Shown: positions 34,173 to 43,021, numbered from the stretch's first letter. The stretch: 64,000 bases of DNA from JAQGMV01 sp035626595 (GCA_035626595.1 DASPNJ010000080.1:106224-170223); one strand, 5' to 3'. The notes: generated by a model from the letters alone, not told the origin. A program made the numbers and translations.

Positions 34173-35990
34173 TCAATGATGGTGCCGGCGGTCTCCGCCG
34201 GGCGGCGGCGCGGCCGTCATCACCTCATCGACGGTGGTGATGCCCGCGGCGATCTTCATCGCGCCGCTGATGCGCAGCGGCTTCATGCCTTCGCGGAAAG
34301 CGCGGTCGCGCAGATGGTCGATATCGGTCTCCGGGGTGATCGCCTTGCGCAGCTCCGGCGTCATCACCATCGTTTCGTATATGCCGATGCGACCCATGTA
34401 GCCGGTCATGCGGCACTCGAGGCAGCCTTTGTTCACGTACGTCGTTTCCTTGGGCGCCGTCGCTTTCCACGGCGCGACCAGCATCTCCCACACCGAGTCC
34501 TCGATCTCGTGCTTTTCCTTGCAGTGCGGGCAGAGCGTGCGGATGAGCCGCTGCGCCATCACGCCGAGGAGCGTCGACTGGAGCAAGTAGGGCGGCGCAC
34601 CCAGATCGAGCATCCGCGTGATCGCGGAAGGTGCATCGTTCGTGTGCAGCGTGGAGAGCACGAGGTGGCCCGTGAGCGCGGCCTGGATCGCCATTTCGGC
34701 GGTTTCGAGATCGCGGATCTCGCCGACCATGATGATGTCCGGATCCTGGCGCATCAGCGTGCGGATGCCGCTCGCGAAATCGACGCCGATGCCGGCCTGG
34801 ACCTGCATCTGGTTGAAGGTGGGCTCGACCATCTCGATCGGGTCTTCCACCGTGCAGACGTTCACTTCGGGCACCGCGAGCTGCTTCAGGGTCGAGTACA
34901 GCGTCGTCGTCTTGCCCGACCCGGTCGGCCCCGTCACGAGAATGATCCCGTGCGCGTTGCTCACCATCGTCGACCACTTGTTCTCGTCTTCGTCCGTGAA
35001 TCCGAGCTCCTTGTAGTCCTTGACGAGGTTCTCGGGATTGAAGATCCGCATCACGAGCTTCTCGCCGAATGCCGTGGGCATCGTCGAGAGCCTGAGCTCG
35101 ATTTCCTCGTTGTCGGGCGTCACGGTCTTCATCCGGCCGTCCTGGGGACGCCGGCGCTCGACCACGTCCATGCGCGAGAGCACCTTGATCCGGCTGGTCA
35201 TGGCGGCCATGACCGGGGTCGGGATCTGGTAGACCTGGTGCAGCACGCCGTCGATGCGAAAGCGCACGTTGCCGATCTCGCGCCGCGGCTCGAGATGGAT
35301 GTCGCTCGCGCGCTGCTCGAACGCAAAATTGAAAAGCCAGTCGCAGATGTGGACGATATGCTGATCGTTCGCGTCGAGCTTGCCGCTGCGGGAGAGCTGG
35401 ACGAGCTGCTCGAAATTGGCGATGTCGCTGTAGGCGCCCTTGTCCTGTCCCGCTGCCCCCTTGACCGAGCGGGCGAGGTTGTAGAACTCGACCAGGTAGC
35501 TCTGGATGTCGAGCGGGTTCGACACCACGCGCTTGATCTCGAGCCGCAGCACCTGCTTGAGGGGTTCCTCCCATTCCCGGATGAAAGGCTCCGCCGTCGC
35601 GATCGTCACTTCGCGCGCATTGATGCCGACCGGCAGGATCTTGTAGCGCTGCGCATAGGCGTTCGACATCACCTTGGTGACGGCGGCGAAGTCGATCTTG
35701 AATGGATCGACGTGCAGGTACGGCAGCCCGGCCTTCTCCGCGAGCCATTGCGTGAGCGCCTCCAGGTGCAGGAGCCTGCGCGGATTGCGCGGGTCCTTCC
35801 ACTTCTGGTCGGCGATGACGACCAGCGGGTGTATGTCGAGGCGGCTCGAGCGACGTTCCGAGGCGAGCTTGTCGGCCGTTTCCTTCGGCACCAGAGCGTC
35901 GGCGACGAGATCGGCGAGCACCTGCGGCAGCGTGAGCGGCCGATCGCCTATCGGCGTTGCGAACGGCGCGGCAGTCGTTGTCGTGGCCAT
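34173..35990 (-). CDS. GspE/PulE family secretion or pilus ATPase
   Basis: 605 residues. An N-terminal GspE-N/MshEN domain (to about 190) precedes the ATPase with Walker A VTGPTGSGKTTTLYS, the Asp box CTVEDPIE, Walker B DPDIIMVGEIRDLETA and the His box GHLVLSTLHTND. A zinc tetracysteine motif is present (CPHC and CLEC). It powers type II secretion or type IV pilus assembly from the inner face of the membrane. No other Gsp or Pil gene is nearby. The C-terminus ends in HHH. A -10-like TATAGT (minus strand, 35999-36004) lies 8 bases before the ATG. Confidence 0.93.
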   Translation of the reverse strand: MATTTTAAPFATPIGDRPLTLPQVLADLVADALVPKETADKLASERRSSRLDIHPLVVIADQKWKDPRNPRRLLHLEALTQWLAEKAGLPYLHVDPFKIDFAAVTKVMSNAYAQRYKILPVGINAREVTIATAEPFIREWEEPLKQVLRLEIKRVVSNPLDIQSYLVEFYNLARSVKGAAGQDKGAYSDIANFEQLVQLSRSGKLDANDQHIVHICDWLFNFAFEQRASDIHLEPRREIGNVRFRIDGVLHQVYQIPTPVMAAMTSRIKVLSRMDVVERRRPQDGRMKTVTPDNEEIELRLSTMPTAFGEKLVMRIFNPENLVKDYKELGFTDEDENKWSTMVSNAHGIILVTGPTGSGKTTTLYSTLKQLAVPEVNVCTVEDPIEMVEPTFNQMQVQAGIGVDFASGIRTLMRQDPDIIMVGEIRDLETAEMAIQAALTGHLVLSTLHTNDAPSAITRMLDLGAPPYLLQSTLLGVMAQRLIRTLCPHCKEKHEIEDSVWEMLVAPWKATAPKETTYVNKGCLECRMTGYMGRIGIYETMVMTPELRKAITPETDIDHLRDRAFREGMKPLRISGAMKIAAGITTVDEVMTAAPPPGGDRRHHH

Positions 35991-36003
35991 TGCGGACGAC
36001 TAT

Positions 36004-36031
36004 AGCCGTTAGGGGGTCCCCCTTCAACGGC
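36004..36031. other. Long palindrome upstream of the GspE-like gene
   Basis: AGGGGG-T-CCCCCT is flanked by GCCGTT and AACGGC, together a 12-bp hairpin with a two-base bulge. It sits where the -35 region of the GspE promoter would be. It may be an operator; no protein can be named. Confidence 0.5.
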
Positions 36032-36036
36032 AGTAA

Positions 36037-36210
36037 GACCTACGACGCGCCTTCGGCGCAAAAAGTAGCTTAGCGCGGCAATCGCCGCGTCGATAGAACC
36101 TACGACGCGCCTTGGCGCAAAAAGTAGCTTAGCGTGGCAGTCGCCGCGTCGATAGAACCTACGACGCGCCTTCGGCGCAAAAAGTAGCTTAGCGCGGCAA
36201 TCGCCGCGTC
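36037..36210 (+). repeat. Three tandem copies of the two-hairpin repeat
   Basis: Copies start at about 36037, 36097 and 36156 (periods 60 and 59). Each reads ACCTACGAC, hairpin I (GCGCC-TTC-GGCGC; loop TT in copy 2), linker AAAAAGTAGCTTAG, hairpin II (CGCGGC-AATC-GCCGCG). Copy 2 has C-to-T in the hairpin II stem, keeping a G-U pair in RNA. The array lies between the divergent GspE and AmtB genes; the single fourth copy is at 4631. Confidence 0.9.
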
Positions 36211-36260
36211 TTTATACAATACGGCGGGTTTGCGGAGTCGTCGAACCAAAGGGAGAAGAA

Positions 36261-37463
36261 ATGGAAGCGCTCAAGATAAGCAGCGATACGCTGTTCATAC
36301 TGCTCGGCGCGATCATGGTGCTCGCGATGCACGCCGGTTTCGCCTTCCTGGAAGTCGGCACGGTGCGCAAGAAGAACCAGGTGAACGCGCTGATGAAGAT
36401 CCTGTGCGACTTCTCCATGTCCACGGTCGTCTATTTCTTCATCGGCTACACCGTCGCATACGGTGCGGGCTTCCTCGTCGGCGCCGAGCAGCTCGCCGCG
36501 AAGAGCGGCTACGAGCTCGTCAAATTCTTCTTCCTGCTGACTTTCGCCGCCGCGGTGCCGGCGATCATCTCCGGCGGTATTGCCGAGCGCGCGCGCTTCT
36601 ACCCGCAGCTCATCGCGACCGCGGTGATCGTTGGATTGGTGTACCCGTTCTTCGAAGGCATCGCCTGGAACAAGAACTTCGGCATCCAGCCGTGGCTGGA
36701 GCAGGCGACCGGCGCCGAGTTCCACGATTTCGCCGGGTCGGTGGTCGTCCACGCGGTCGGCGGCTGGATCGCACTGATGGCGGTGATTCTGCTCGGCGCG
36801 CGCACCGGGCGCTACCCGAGGGACGGCGGCGTCACGGCGCACCCGCCATCGAGCATCCCGTTCCTCGCGCTCGGCGCATGGGTGCTCTCCGTCGGCTGGT
36901 TCGGATTCAACGTCATGTCTGCCCAGACCATCGACAAGATCTCGGGCCTGGTCGCGGTGAATTCACTGATGGCGATGGCCGGCGGGACGCTCGCCGGCCT
37001 CGCATTCGGGCGCAGCGATCCCGGCTTCACGCACAACGGCCCACTCGCGGGCCTGGTCGCCGTCTGTGCCGGCTCGGACGTCATGCACCCTGTGGGCGCG
37101 CTCGTTACTGGCGTCGCCGCGGGCGGGCTCTTCGTCTTCATGTTCACGATCACGCAGAACCGGCTCAAGGTCGACGACGTCCTCGGCGTATGGCCGCTGC
37201 ACGGGCTTTGCGGGGCGTGGGGCGGCATCGCGTGCGGCATCTTCGGCGCGAAGGCGCTGGGCGGCATGGGCGGTGTCACCTTGGGCGCGCAGTTGATCGG
37301 CACCGGGCTCGGCATCCTGATCGCGGTGATCGGCGGCGCTATCGTGTACGGCGTGTTGAAGTCCCTGGTCGGCATACGGCTCGATCAGGAGGAGGAGTTC
37401 AACGGCTCAGATCTGTCGATCCACAAGATCGGCGCGACCCCGGAGCGCGAGGCCGGCTGGTAG
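36261..37463 (+). CDS. amtB: Ammonium transporter AmtB
   Basis: 400 residues with eleven hydrophobic segments. The twin pore histidines are in FAGSVVVHAVGG and VWPLHGLCGAWGG. It starts MEALKISSDTLF, with GGGAG 6 bases upstream. Unlike most bacterial amtB genes it has no glnK beside it. A -10-like TACAAT lies at 36215 just after the repeat array. No sigma-54 site of correct spacing was found. Confidence 0.95.
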   Translation: MEALKISSDTLFILLGAIMVLAMHAGFAFLEVGTVRKKNQVNALMKILCDFSMSTVVYFFIGYTVAYGAGFLVGAEQLAAKSGYELVKFFFLLTFAAAVPAIISGGIAERARFYPQLIATAVIVGLVYPFFEGIAWNKNFGIQPWLEQATGAEFHDFAGSVVVHAVGGWIALMAVILLGARTGRYPRDGGVTAHPPSSIPFLALGAWVLSVGWFGFNVMSAQTIDKISGLVAVNSLMAMAGGTLAGLAFGRSDPGFTHNGPLAGLVAVCAGSDVMHPVGALVTGVAAGGLFVFMFTITQNRLKVDDVLGVWPLHGLCGAWGGIACGIFGAKALGGMGGVTLGAQLIGTGLGILIAVIGGAIVYGVLKSLVGIRLDQEEEFNGSDLSIHKIGATPEREAGW

Positions 37464-37483
37464 CCGCGCGTAGAATGGTAGCC

Positions 37484-37828
37484 ATGAGCCCGCTTACCCG
37501 TATCATCGCATTGACAGTTGCGCTGGCGCCTGCTTGCGCCGCGGGGTCCGCGCCAGGACCCGCGTCCACGGTTCCCGTGTACGACGCTACCCAAGTCGCT
37601 TACAACGCGTATACCGTGGTGAAGCGCGTCGGAGTCGGTAACTGGCGTTCGGCGTTCGGCATCGGCGGGCACGCTAGTCTCGAGGCGGCTCGGAATGCCA
37701 TCGTCAGCGAAGCCGCGCGCGCGGGCGCCGACGGCATCGTCAATCTCACCTGCTTCGATACGACCGATCGCGTCTTCCGGCCCGCCGGCTACTTCTGTTA
37801 CGGGAACGCCATCCGGCTGAAGAAGTAA
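37484..37828 (+). CDS. Small secreted protein, possibly a lipoprotein
   Basis: 114 residues (117 if the ATG at 37475 is used). The N-terminus MSPLTRIIALTVALAPACAAG is a signal peptide; Cys18 could be lipidated, but the lipobox (LAPAC) is weak. The mature part has the pattern ARNAIVSEAARAGADGIVNL and two cysteines in NLTCFDTTDRV and GYFCYGNAIRLKK that may form a disulfide. This faintly recalls the RcsF/DUF4156 fold, but I do not assign a function. It lies between amtB and the ABC transporter genes. Confidence 0.68.
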   Translation: MSPLTRIIALTVALAPACAAGSAPGPASTVPVYDATQVAYNAYTVVKRVGVGNWRSAFGIGGHASLEAARNAIVSEAARAGADGIVNLTCFDTTDRVFRPAGYFCYGNAIRLKK

Positions 37829-37854
37829 GCGAAAGCGCGAGGCATAATCGCGGC

Positions 37855-38640
37855 ATGAGCACGCATGCCGCCCCGATGCTGCAGGTGAAAGACGTCACGC
37901 TGCAGTACAAGACCAAAGACCATCTCGTCACCGCCACCTACCGCGTTTCGTTCGACGTTTTTCGCTCGGACCGCTTCGTCATCCTCGGCCCGTCGGGCTG
38001 CGGTAAATCGACGCTGCTGAAAGCCGTCGGCGGCTACATGCAGCCGGTCGAAGGCGCGATCCAATTGAACGGGCAGGAGATCCGCAGGCCCGGTCCCGAC
38101 CGCGTGATGGTGTTCCAGGAGTTCGATCAGCTCCTGCCGTGGAAGACGGTCAAGGAGAACGTCACCTTCGCGCTCACTTCGAGCGGCAAGCTCGGCCGGC
38201 GCGAGGCCGAGTCCAAGGCGATGCACTACATCGAGAAGGTGAACCTCGCCAAGTTCGCCGACGCGTATCCGCACACGCTGTCCGGCGGCATGAAGCAGCG
38301 CGTCGCGATCGCGCGCGGCATGGCGATGGAACCCGCCATCCTGCTCATGGACGAGCCCTTCGCCGCGCTCGACGCGCTCACGCGCCGCAAGATGCAGGAC
38401 GAGCTGCTCCAGCTCTGGCAGGACACGCGCTTCAGCGTGCTGTTCGTCACGCACTCGATCCCCGAGGCGGTGCTGATCGGCAATCGCATCCTGCTCATGA
38501 GCCCGCATCCGGGGCAGGTCAAGGCGGAGCTCAACAGCGACGGCAGTGACGCGGCGCGCGACGGCCATCCCAAGCTTTCCGATTACATACACAAGCTGTT
38601 GTTCGCGCACGCGGTCGAGGAGGAGAGGCATGGCGAATGA
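37855..38640 (+). CDS. ABC transporter ATPase, nitrate/sulfonate type
   Basis: 261 residues: Walker A ILGPSGCGKSTLLKA, Q-loop VMVFQEFDQLLPW, signature TLSGGMKQRVAIARG and Walker B ILLMDEPFAALDA. It resembles the SsuB/TauB/NrtD subfamily. The permease gene overlaps its 3' end. A CATAAT at 37843 close to the ATG could be a -10 element. It energises uptake of a small organic compound. Confidence 0.92.
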   Translation: MSTHAAPMLQVKDVTLQYKTKDHLVTATYRVSFDVFRSDRFVILGPSGCGKSTLLKAVGGYMQPVEGAIQLNGQEIRRPGPDRVMVFQEFDQLLPWKTVKENVTFALTSSGKLGRREAESKAMHYIEKVNLAKFADAYPHTLSGGMKQRVAIARGMAMEPAILLMDEPFAALDALTRRKMQDELLQLWQDTRFSVLFVTHSIPEAVLIGNRILLMSPHPGQVKAELNSDGSDAARDGHPKLSDYIHKLLFAHAVEEERHGE

Positions 38641-39499
38641 ATTGACGGCGGAACGCGCGGAGTTCGTGCGCGACGTGCAGACCAGCGCGTTCGGCGTCGT
38701 AGAGAAGCCGTTGAGCACGTGGGAGAAGATCTGGAACCAGGGCGCGGTGCGCAAGGGTCTGCTGCTGCTCGCGCTGGCGGTGATCTGGGAGATCTACGCG
38801 ACGGTGCTCGACAACTCGTTGCTCTTTCCGAAGTTCAGCGCGACGTTCGCCGCATTCTTCGACGGCATGGTGAAGGGGCAACTGATCGAGCGCGCGTGGT
38901 TCTCGATCAAGGTGCTGCTGCAGGGCTACGCCGCGGGGCTCGCGATCGCGGCCGTCTTCACCGCGCTCGCGATCAGCTCGCGCGTCGGCAACGATTTCCT
39001 CGAGACGCTCACCGCGATGTTCAATCCGCTGCCGGCGATCGCGCTGCTGCCGCTCGCGCTCATCTGGTTCGGGCTCGGCAACGGGAGTCTCATCTTCGTG
39101 CTGATCCATTCCGTGCTGTGGGCGGTCGCGCTCAATACGCACTCCGGATTCCTGTCGGTGTCGCAGACCATGCGCATGGTGGGTCGTAACTATGGCCTCA
39201 CGGGACCGCGTTACGTGATGAAGATCCTCATGCCCGCCGCGTTCCCCTCGATCCTCACCGGCATGAAGATCGGCTGGGCGTTTGCGTGGCGCACGCTGAT
39301 CGCCGCCGAGCTCGTGTTCGGCGTGTCCTCGGGCTCGGGCGGGCTCGGCTGGTTCATCTACGAGAACAAGAACCAGCTCGACATCCCGAACGTCTTCGCC
39401 GGCCTCTTCACCGTCATCCTGATCGGTCTCGTCGTCGAAAACCTGATTTTCCGCACGGTCGAAGCGAAGACGTTGCGGCGCTGGGGCATGCACAACTAA
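38630..39499 (+). CDS. ABC transporter permease, nitrate/sulfonate type
   Basis: 289 residues from MANELTAERAEF, with GGAGGAG just upstream and an 11-base overlap with the ATPase gene. Six to seven hydrophobic segments are present, and the EAA-like loop MRMVGRNYGLTGPRYVMKIL docks the ATPase. It belongs with the binding protein at 40330, which lies convergent on the other strand. Confidence 0.92.
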   Translation: MANELTAERAEFVRDVQTSAFGVVEKPLSTWEKIWNQGAVRKGLLLLALAVIWEIYATVLDNSLLFPKFSATFAAFFDGMVKGQLIERAWFSIKVLLQGYAAGLAIAAVFTALAISSRVGNDFLETLTAMFNPLPAIALLPLALIWFGLGNGSLIFVLIHSVLWAVALNTHSGFLSVSQTMRMVGRNYGLTGPRYVMKILMPAAFPSILTGMKIGWAFAWRTLIAAELVFGVSSGSGGLGWFIYENKNQLDIPNVFAGLFTVILIGLVVENLIFRTVEAKTLRRWGMHN

Positions 39500-39549
39500 G
39501 TTGGTTGCGGCTGCGTTGGCCGCGGCCTTCCCGCCCCTGAGCCGGCGCC

Positions 39550-39805
39550 GACGGGTCTAGATTTATCAAGCGCATGCGCAGGCTTCTTAACCACCGCTGT
39601 TCACGGTCCATAGCTTTGTCGAGCAGATCGCGCGCGTTCGCCGTACTCGAAACTTCCCCATCTTGACCTTGTAATCCAAAACCAGAAAGTCAGGATTGCT
39701 TCCACCGCCTAGCCTCTCGTCCCATTCGAAGCAGGGTTGGACCTGCAAGAAGCGCGTAGGCGCGGCACAGATGTAATCCAAGACTGCGTGTTCGTAGATG
39801 TCCAT
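39550..39805 (-). pseudogene. Frameshifted small nuclease-like gene
   Basis: The first part from ATG 39805 reads MDIYEHAVLDYICAAP to GGSNPDFLVLDYKVKMG and then breaks. Shifting by one base at the C4 run 39656-39659 (G4 on the coding strand) continues as EVSSTANARDLLDKAMDREQ and RWLRSLRMRLINLD. The joined product looks like a natural protein. PDFLVLD followed by EVS could be a PD-(D/E)xK nuclease core, which is tentative. It may be a real frameshift or a sequencing error. Local GC is lower than around it. Confidence 0.55.
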
Positions 39806-39831
39806 GGTTCACCTCCGAGCTGTGATCAAGC

Positions 39832-40035
39832 TCACAAAAACGGCCGGCCGGTAAGTAGCTCCATGATGATGACGAGCGTCATCAACCCGAAAAAATCGAG
39901 AATCCTATTCGGGCAAACATCAAGCTCGCGCGTGACCGAGCGGCTGACGGTAAGAGGAAAGACTACCCACGCTAGGCCGAATCCAATCAGGCATACAACA
40001 ATCAAGGCCGAGACGATTAGCGTGGCATACCGCAT
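39832..40035 (-). CDS. Small two-helix membrane protein of unknown function
   Basis: 67 residues from MRYATLIVSALIVVCL. Two hydrophobic segments (about 5-25 and 47-62) are separated by a polar loop with VTRELDVCPNRI. No ribosome site is clear; a TTG one codon upstream is possible. It lies in the same lower-GC patch as the frameshifted gene at 39550. Composition and helix pattern favour a real gene, but nothing identifies it. Confidence 0.4.
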   Translation of the reverse strand: MRYATLIVSALIVVCLIGFGLAWVVFPLTVSRSVTRELDVCPNRILDFFGLMTLVIIMELLTGRPFL

Positions 40036-40329
40036 CAATCGAGGGATTCAAGTGCGGCGCGTAGACTATGAAGTCAGCATATTGCACTCTTGAACGCATG
40101 GCGCGCATCGACACTATTCAACGCTGACAAGGACGAACAAGACCGAGTTTCAGGTTCTGGGCCCCTGTCGCGCAGAGTAGGCGACCGGTCGCGACGGTGC
40201 GCTGTCCGCGCAACCAACGTGAATCGTCGCGCCCGCGTCGCCTGCGGCGCCACACGATATCCGGCGCTCAGCCGGACGCTCCGCGATCGCCACGGCGGCC
40301 ATGCTGCCGCCTCGCGATGACCCGCTGGG
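40036..40329. other. Intergenic stretch without a recognisable gene
   Basis: No convincing coding frame. It holds a degraded GGTGCGC-type palindrome near 40195-40216 and short GC-rich palindromic pieces before the binding-protein stop. Confidence 0.6.
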
Positions 40330-41337
40330 TCAGCTTCCCGGCAGCTTGTGGACTTCCGGCATGAAGAGGTCGCGCCAGGAGCTCGCCTTCACCTTGACCG
40401 TGCCGATCTTGTGCATGAACTCGGCGACCGGAAGTGTCGCTTCCGGCGTCATGGTGATCTTGATCTCGGGGTCGTTCAGCATCTTTTCGATCGCCGCGAC
40501 ACCGCTCTTGTCGTTCGACTCCTTGATGTAAAGCTCCGCGGCGGCGCGCTTGTTCGCGTTGATCCAGTCCACCGCCTCCTTGTAGGCGTTGAAGAACGCC
40601 TGATACGTCTTCGGGTTCTCGTCGCGGAATTTGCTGGTCGTCCACGCCACGAGGAAGGTCGCGGGGCCGGTGATGTCGTAGGAGTTGAGGATGCGGCGCA
40701 CGCCGGGTTTCTGGAGCGCCTGGTACTGGAACGGCGGCGAGGAGAAGTATGCCGTGATCTCCTGACCCGACAGGAATGCAGCGAGCCCGTCGGGATGCGA
40801 AAGATTGCGATAGAGCGTGCTGAAACGGTTGTGCTGGCCTTCGCCGAACTCTTTGGTCGCCGCCATCTGCAGGATGATTGTCTGGATCGACGTGCCGGCG
40901 CCCGCCATCGAGATCCGGTCCTTTTCCGTGAGATCGCGGATCGACTTCACGTTCGGGTTGTTCGTGACGAGATACATCGGCATCGACGATAGCGCCGCCA
41001 CCGCTTTGACGTTCAGGTTGCCGTGCGTGCGGCCCCAGAGAATGACGAACGGCGCGACCCCGCCGGACGCGACGTGCAAGCTGCCCGAGAGCAGCGCGTC
41101 GTTCATCGGCTGGCCCGAACCGAGCCGCGACCAGTTCACCTTGGTCGTCATGCCGCCCGCTTTCAGGTGCTTCTCGATGAGCTGGCTCTGCTTCATGATC
41201 GCCAGCGGGAGGTAGCCGATGCCGTATTGAAGCGCGACGTTGAATTCGGACACCTCGGACTGCGCGGCGCGTGCGGGCCCGCCGAAGGTGAGCGCGAGCG
41301 CGGTGAGCGCGATCGCGAACAGGTTTCTTCTGCGCAT
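40330..41337 (-). CDS. ABC transporter substrate-binding protein (NMT1/SsuA-like)
   Basis: 335 residues from an ATG preceded by AAAGGAGG. A twin-arginine-containing signal peptide (MRRRNLFAIALTALALTF) is followed by a periplasmic binding fold: FNVALQYGIGYLPLAIMK, LLSGSLHVASGGVAPFV and AGAGTSIQTIILQMAA. It most likely serves the ATPase and permease at 37855-39499, although it is on the opposite strand and separated by the lower-GC patch. Confidence 0.9.
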   Translation of the reverse strand: MRRRNLFAIALTALALTFGGPARAAQSEVSEFNVALQYGIGYLPLAIMKQSQLIEKHLKAGGMTTKVNWSRLGSGQPMNDALLSGSLHVASGGVAPFVILWGRTHGNLNVKAVAALSSMPMYLVTNNPNVKSIRDLTEKDRISMAGAGTSIQTIILQMAATKEFGEGQHNRFSTLYRNLSHPDGLAAFLSGQEITAYFSSPPFQYQALQKPGVRRILNSYDITGPATFLVAWTTSKFRDENPKTYQAFFNAYKEAVDWINANKRAAAELYIKESNDKSGVAAIEKMLNDPEIKITMTPEATLPVAEFMHKIGTVKVKASSWRDLFMPEVHKLPGS

Positions 41338-41390
41338 CAACTTCCTCCTTTGGTTATTGTCAGCTGGTCAGTGACCCACCCTACGTTATC

Positions 41391-41449
41391 TTCGTTCCCG
41401 CGGAGGCGGGAACCCAGGATCTGGATCCCCGCCTGCGCGGGGATGACGG
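41391..41449. repeat. Paired interspersed palindromes, TTCCCGCG family
   Basis: TTCCCGCGGAGGCGGGAA and the inverted arm GATCCCC-GCGCGGGGATGACG, between the binding-protein gene and the end of the carboxyltransferase gene. Confidence 0.88.
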
Positions 41450-41455
41450 TCTGAG

Positions 41456-43021
41456 CTACGGCCTTACACCCGTCTTGTACTTGGGGCCCAGCGTCGTCGC
41501 AAGCTTGCCGCGGGACGCGGCGAGAAAGCGGCACAGATACGCGCGGGTGTCGCGCGGATCGATCACGTCCTCTACGGCGAATGCTTCCGCGGTGAGCAGC
41601 GGCGACGCGTAGCGCCGCAGCTCCTCCTCGATCTCCGCCTGCCGCTGCCGCGGGTCTTCCGCGGCTTCGATGTCGCGGCGGTACGCGGCCGCGACGCCGC
41701 CTTCGATCGGCAACGATCCCCATTCAGCGGACGGCCAGGCAATCTTCAGATCGAGCCCGTTCTTGTCGGTCGTGCCCATGCCGGCCATGCCGTAGCACTT
41801 GCGAACGACCACGGTCATCACCGGCACCGTCACCTGGAGCCCCGCGTGCACGGTGCGCATGCCTTCGCGCAGCGTCGCCGCCGCTTCGGCGGCGGTGCCG
41901 ACCATGAATCCCGGCACGTCGACGAAATACACGATCGGGATGTGGAAGGTATCGCAGAGGTCGATGAAATGCGTCTGCTTGCGCGCGGCTTTCAAGTCCA
42001 TCGCGCCGCCCAGCACCATCGGGTTGTTCGCGACCACGCCGACGACGTCGCCCTGCATGCGCGCGAGGCAGGTGATCACCGACTTGCCGAACGTCGGCTG
42101 GATCTCAAAGACGGAATCGCGATCGACGACGAGCGACACGAGCTTGCGCATGTTGTAAGGCTGGCGCCGGTCGCGCGGCACGATCGAGAGCAGCGCCTCC
42201 TCGCGGCGCCCGGCGCTATCGCCCGATTCGATGCTCGGCGGCAGCGTCCACACGTTCTGCGGCAGGTACGAGAGGAAGCGCCGGATTGCCTCGAAACACG
42301 CGCGTTCGTCTGCTGCCGCGTTGTCTACGGTGCCCGCGACGTCCACCGCGACGTGCGCGCCGCCGAGCGTCTCCTTGTCCACCTTCTCGCCGAGCGAGCG
42401 CTCCACGACCGGCGGACCGGCGGCGAAGATCTGGCTCGTGCCTTTCACCATGATCGACCAGTGCGACAGGATCGCGCGGCCTGCCGGGCCACCCGCCGCG
42501 GTGCCCATGACGGCGCTCACGACCGGCACGATCCCGAGCAGCTCGACCGAGCGCTCGAAGCCGTGAATGCCGGGAAACACGGTGTAGCCGCGCTTTTTAG
42601 CCGAGGTGACGCTGCCGCCCGCGCCGTCGATCAGGTTGATGAGCGGAATGCGGTAGTGGAAGGCGAGGTCCTCGACGAAGCCGCCCTGGCCGCCTTTGCG
42701 TCGCTGGCTGCCCCAGCTCGTGCCGCCGCGGATGGTGAAGTCTTCGCCGCCGATCGCGACAGGCCGTCCGTCGAGCTGCCCGAGTCCCATCACGTAGGGA
42801 GCCGGCACGACTTTCCGGAGCTTTCCCGCGTCGTCGTAGCTCGCGGTGCCGGTCAGCTTGCCCACTTCCTGGAACGAGCCTGGATCGAGCAGCGCGCCGA
42901 TGCGCTCGCGCACCGTGAGCCGCCCCTGCTCGTGGTGGCGCCTGACCGACTCCTCGCCGCCCAGCGCTTCGGCGTCGGCGTAGCGGCGCCGGATCTCGTC
43001 GGCTTCGGGCTTCCACGACAT
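41456..43021 (-). CDS. Acyl-CoA carboxyltransferase (propionyl-CoA carboxylase beta-like)
   Basis: 521 residues of carboxyltransferase fold: RLTVRERIGALLDPGSF at the N-terminus, oxyanion loop IDGAGGSVTSAKKRG, MGTAAGGPAGRAILSH, and the C-terminal domain VDVPGFMVGTAAEAAAT with KCYGMAGMGTTD. The family moves carboxyl groups between biotin and acyl-CoA. No biotin carboxylase or biotin carrier gene is in the window, so it must use distant subunits or act as a decarboxylase component. TAATG joins it to the upstream lyase gene. It is the last gene of the operon starting at 51226. Confidence 0.9.
   Translation of the reverse strand: MSWKPEADEIRRRYADAEALGGEESVRRHHEQGRLTVRERIGALLDPGSFQEVGKLTGTASYDDAGKLRKVVPAPYVMGLGQLDGRPVAIGGEDFTIRGGTSWGSQRRKGGQGGFVEDLAFHYRIPLINLIDGAGGSVTSAKKRGYTVFPGIHGFERSVELLGIVPVVSAVMGTAAGGPAGRAILSHWSIMVKGTSQIFAAGPPVVERSLGEKVDKETLGGAHVAVDVAGTVDNAAADERACFEAIRRFLSYLPQNVWTLPPSIESGDSAGRREEALLSIVPRDRRQPYNMRKLVSLVVDRDSVFEIQPTFGKSVITCLARMQGDVVGVVANNPMVLGGAMDLKAARKQTHFIDLCDTFHIPIVYFVDVPGFMVGTAAEAAATLREGMRTVHAGLQVTVPVMTVVVRKCYGMAGMGTTDKNGLDLKIAWPSAEWGSLPIEGGVAAAYRRDIEAAEDPRQRQAEIEEELRRYASPLLTAEAFAVEDVIDPRDTRAYLCRFLAASRGKLATTLGPKYKTGVRP

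Noticed and set aside
36090..36140. Possible sigma-54 promoter (GG-N-GC) upstream of amtB
   Set aside because: The GG to GC spacing in TTGGCGC-AAAAAGTA-GC is one base too long, and the same letters belong to the two-hairpin repeat.
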